A DNA stretch of 64,000 nt. It comes from Klebsiella africana (GTDB taxonomy: Bacteria > Pseudomonadota > Gammaproteobacteria > Enterobacterales > Enterobacteriaceae). Below, one piece after another: positions 61,879-64,000 of the stretch. Every line of letters begins with the position of its first letter. Positions within the stretch are counted from its first letter, which is position 1. The position numbers and the translations under genes are program-made. The notes beneath the pieces were generated by a model. The model was not told the DNA's origin and searched no databases. It saw only the letters and a program-made list of their open reading frames with translations. The stretch is taken from contig NZ_CP084874.1 in the NCBI RefSeq assembly GCF_020526085.1, positions 4,278,001 through 4,342,000 of the forward strand, read 5' to 3'.

Positions 61879-63141
61879 TTAAAACTCTTTTCGCAGCCAG
61901 CTGTTCAGTCGTTTGATCCACGACCCCACTGAGGCTGTCACACGTTTTTCCACTTCTGCCTCACCACTGAGATGTGACTCTTTCCCGTAGTGCAGCAGCC
62001 CCACTGCCGTTGAATAATACGGCTCCTGGGCATAATCCGTTAAACCGGTGATGTTCAGCGGCGCGCCAATACGCACCTGAGTATGGAATACCCGCTGAGC
62101 ACAGGCGGCAAGCCCTTCAATTTGCGCCGCACCGCCGGTTAACACAATTCCCGCTGCAAGATGATGTTTGACACCCTGCTGGCGGAGCTGTTCCTGCAGC
62201 TGCAGGATCTCTTCATTGACCAGATTAAGCAGCTCGGTGTAGCGTGGTTCAATGACCTCTGCCAGCGTCTGACGCTGCAGACTACGCGGCGGACGCCCAC
62301 CAACGCTCGGTACCTCGACGTTTTCGTCTTTGCCGACAATGGAACCTAATGCACAACCGTGACGAACCTTGATCGCTTCGGCATCACTCGGCGGTGTACC
62401 GAAGGCATAGGCGATATCGCTGGTCACCACGTTCCCTGCATAAGGGATCACCTTGGTGTGACGCAGCGCGCCGCCGGTGTAGACGGCGATGTCCATTGTA
62501 CCACCGCCAATGTCCACGACGCAGACGCCCAGCTCACGTTCGTCTTCTGTTAATACCGAATAACTGGCCGCTAAACCGGCGAAAATCAGTTGGTCAACTT
62601 TCAGACCACAACGTTCCACCGCTTTAACAATGTTTTTTGCCATATCGTTATGGCAGGTAATTAAATGTACCTTCGCCTGCATACGCACGCCGGACAGCCC
62701 TACCGGGTTTTTAATGCCTTCCTGGTAGTCAATGGCGTATTCCTGCGGGATGACATGCAGGACGCGATGCTCATCGCGTACACGAACCGATTTCGCGGTA
62801 TGGACCACGTTCTCGACGTCGTCCTGTGTCACTTCTTCTTCCGAAATCGGTACCATCCCGATTTCATTCTGACAGCTTATATGTTTACCCGAAAGTGCCA
62901 AATAAACTGATGAAATCTGGCAATCCGCCATCAGTTCGGCCTGATCGATGGCGCGCTGTACGCATTTCACCACCGACTCAAGGTCGTTCACACCGCCTTT
63001 ATCCATACCCCGCGATGGGCAACTGCCCACGCCGATGATATTAATCATGCCGTCGGGCAGAACTTCCCCTACTAAAGCGGCCACCTTGGCGGTGCCAATC
63101 TCCAGTCCAACTACCAGTTTTCTGTCCGTCGCCTTGATCAT
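61879..63141 (-). CDS. ftsA: Cell division protein FtsA
   Basis: A 420-residue actin-like ATPase that anchors FtsZ to the membrane. Phosphate-1 is [17 protein letters not shown], phosphate-2 is [15 protein letters not shown], and the amphipathic C-terminal helix is [13 protein letters not shown]. The start overlaps the ftsQ stop by four bases. Promoters for ftsZ lie within this gene in E. coli; I did not map them here. Confidence 0.99.
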   Translation of the reverse strand: MIKATDRKLVVGLEIGTAKVAALVGEVLPDGMINIIGVGSCPSRGMDKGGVNDLESVVKCVQRAIDQAELMADCQISSVYLALSGKHISCQNEIGMVPISEEEVTQDDVENVVHTAKSVRVRDEHRVLHVIPQEYAIDYQEGIKNPVGLSGVRMQAKVHLITCHNDMAKNIVKAVERCGLKVDQLIFAGLAASYSVLTEDERELGVCVVDIGGGTMDIAVYTGGALRHTKVIPYAGNVVTSDIAYAFGTPPSDAEAIKVRHGCALGSIVGKDENVEVPSVGGRPPRSLQRQTLAEVIEPRYTELLNLVNEEILQLQEQLRQQGVKHHLAAGIVLTGGAAQIEGLAACAQRVFHTQVRIGAPLNITGLTDYAQEPYYSTAVGLLHYGKESHLSGEAEVEKRVTASVGSWIKRLNSWLRKEF

Positions 63142-63968
63142 TGTTGTTCTGCCTGTGCCTGATTCTGTTGTTGATTAGTTTCCTCTGCGGGAGCAGGTAC
63201 CCAGCCTACTGCCGCACCCGAGTCATAACGCAAATCAACGTAGCTAATCCGTTTGCCGTCGGTCTGCGCCTGCTGCTGAAGAACCGGGTAGAGTTCCATA
63301 AAGCGCTGAAGCCGTTTCATGGTATCGCCACGGCCAAGGTTGAGCTTAATGTCATTATTAAGCGTCAACTGCCAGGAGCGACGGGCGGTCATCGCCGCCA
63401 CTTTCAACGTGAATTTATCCTTTGCCAGCACCTGCCCCATGTCACGATACCCTTGCAGCACTTCGTTCTCACTGCCTTCCGGGCCGTATAACATCGGTAA
63501 ATTCTGTTTACTGGTGCGATCCGCCGGTACGCTGAAGGCATTTCCTTCTGCATCCACCATATGTTGATCATTCCAGCGCGCAATCGGCACATATTCAACC
63601 AGATGAATCTTCAATTCATCGGGCCACTGCTTACGAACGCTCGCCTGCTTAATCCACGGTAGGCGTTCAATTTGACTCTGAATGATATTCACATCCTGAG
63701 TCATAAAGGTGCCCGGCGATCCTAGCGCCAGGATCGCCTGGCGGATGTCATCATTGCGCGTATAGTGGCGCTCACCGGTAACGACCATCTTCGACAGCGG
63801 CAAGCGCTGCGCATCTTCCATCCAGCCAAGAACCATCCACCCGCTGACCAGCACGGTAAACAGCACCGCCAGCAGGAAAACAATCCCTGCCAGCCGCGTT
63901 CCATTACTCCGACGCGAAGAAGAAACGTCCTCTTCATGGTTCCGCGTATTCAGCGCAGCCTGCGACAT
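63138..63968 (-). CDS. ftsQ: Cell division protein FtsQ
   Basis: A 276-residue bitopic inner-membrane protein with a cytoplasmic tail, one membrane segment ([23 protein letters not shown], about 26-48) and periplasmic POTRA ([19 protein letters not shown]) and beta domains. It links FtsB/FtsL to the early divisome. The start is two bases from the ddlB stop. Confidence 0.97.
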   Translation of the reverse strand: MSQAALNTRNHEEDVSSSRRSNGTRLAGIVFLLAVLFTVLVSGWMVLGWMEDAQRLPLSKMVVTGERHYTRNDDIRQAILALGSPGTFMTQDVNIIQSQIERLPWIKQASVRKQWPDELKIHLVEYVPIARWNDQHMVDAEGNAFSVPADRTSKQNLPMLYGPEGSENEVLQGYRDMGQVLAKDKFTLKVAAMTARRSWQLTLNNDIKLNLGRGDTMKRLQRFMELYPVLQQQAQTDGKRISYVDLRYDSGAAVGWVPAPAEETNQQQNQAQAEQQ

Positions 63969-63969
63969 A

Positions 63970-64000
63970 TCACCCCGCCAGGTCCAGAATTCTTACAACA
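63970..64000 (-). CDS. ddlB: D-alanine--D-alanine ligase DdlB, last codons only
   Basis: On the minus strand the last bases read VVRILDLAG followed by TGA, matching the DdlB C-terminus (VVRILELAD in E. coli). The gene continues beyond the window. The stop is two bases before the ftsQ ATG, the normal dcw cluster arrangement. Confidence 0.8.
   Translation of the reverse strand, partial: VVRILDLAG

Overview
The window is a stretch of chromosome from an enterobacterium, almost certainly a member of the Klebsiella pneumoniae complex. Gene order is that of the E. coli 2-3 minute region read in reverse (hrpB, thpR, sfsA, dksA ... ftsZ, ftsA, ftsQ), and most proteins are recognisable full-length orthologues. 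The Klebsiella signature is a pul-type type II secretion operon beside hrpB, plus several small insertions that E. coli K-12 lacks. The DNA is GC-rich throughout except for a few intergenic stretches. I see no tRNA, rRNA, insertion sequence, prophage or CRISPR array.

Layout. 1-4608: the end of the pul operon (pulJ partial, pulK, L, M, N, O), all overlapping. 4656-9969: hrpB, thpR, sfsA, dksA, gluQRS. 10032-14152: pcnB (with an AUU start), folK, panB, panC, panD; the fimbrial and yadD genes that interrupt this stretch in E. coli K-12 are missing. 14188-19198: a polysaccharide deacetylase (yadE), a PTS IIA-like protein (yadI), the ABC-2 transporter yadG/yadH, carbonic anhydrase can, hpt. 19402-23468: gcd (PQQ glucose dehydrogenase) and cueO (copper oxidase), convergent. 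23614-26541: yacC, then a lineage-specific two-gene unit (lipoprotein plus a periplasmic coiled-coil protein with an FKBP-like end). 26688-28885: speE, speD, yacL. 29072-34841: acnB, yacH (DUF3300), a DUF2950 gene and a small secreted protein. 35006-42126: the pyruvate dehydrogenase locus lpd, aceF, aceE, pdhR. 42769-46680: aroP and an inserted sugar symporter/GH43 pair. 46916-52561: ampE, ampD, nadC, ppdD, hofB, hofC. 52598-55997: guaC, coaE, zapD, yacG, mutT. 56058-64000: secA, secM, lpxC, ftsZ, ftsA, ftsQ and the last codons of ddlB.

How the genes fit together. The pul genes build a type II secretion pseudopilus; the prepilin peptidase PulO is the only one in the window and could also serve PpdD, whose hofB/hofC neighbours lack a peptidase. 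YacC belongs to the PulS/OutS pilotin-like family. The pan genes feed pantothenate to CoA, whose last step (CoaE) lies 40 kb away. PdhR has a perfect operator in front of its own operon. SecM retains its arrest peptide in front of secA. A perfect CRP palindrome overlaps the gcd promoter and a CueR/MerR-type promoter precedes cueO.

The best candidate for something undescribed is the 24203-26541 unit: a lipoprotein translationally coupled to a 643-residue secreted protein with six 28-residue coiled-coil repeats and an FKBP-type C-terminus that has lost the usual tryptophan of its active site. The yacH/DUF2950/small-protein group and the symporter/GH43 pair are the next most interesting accessory units. 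Functions for these are inference only.
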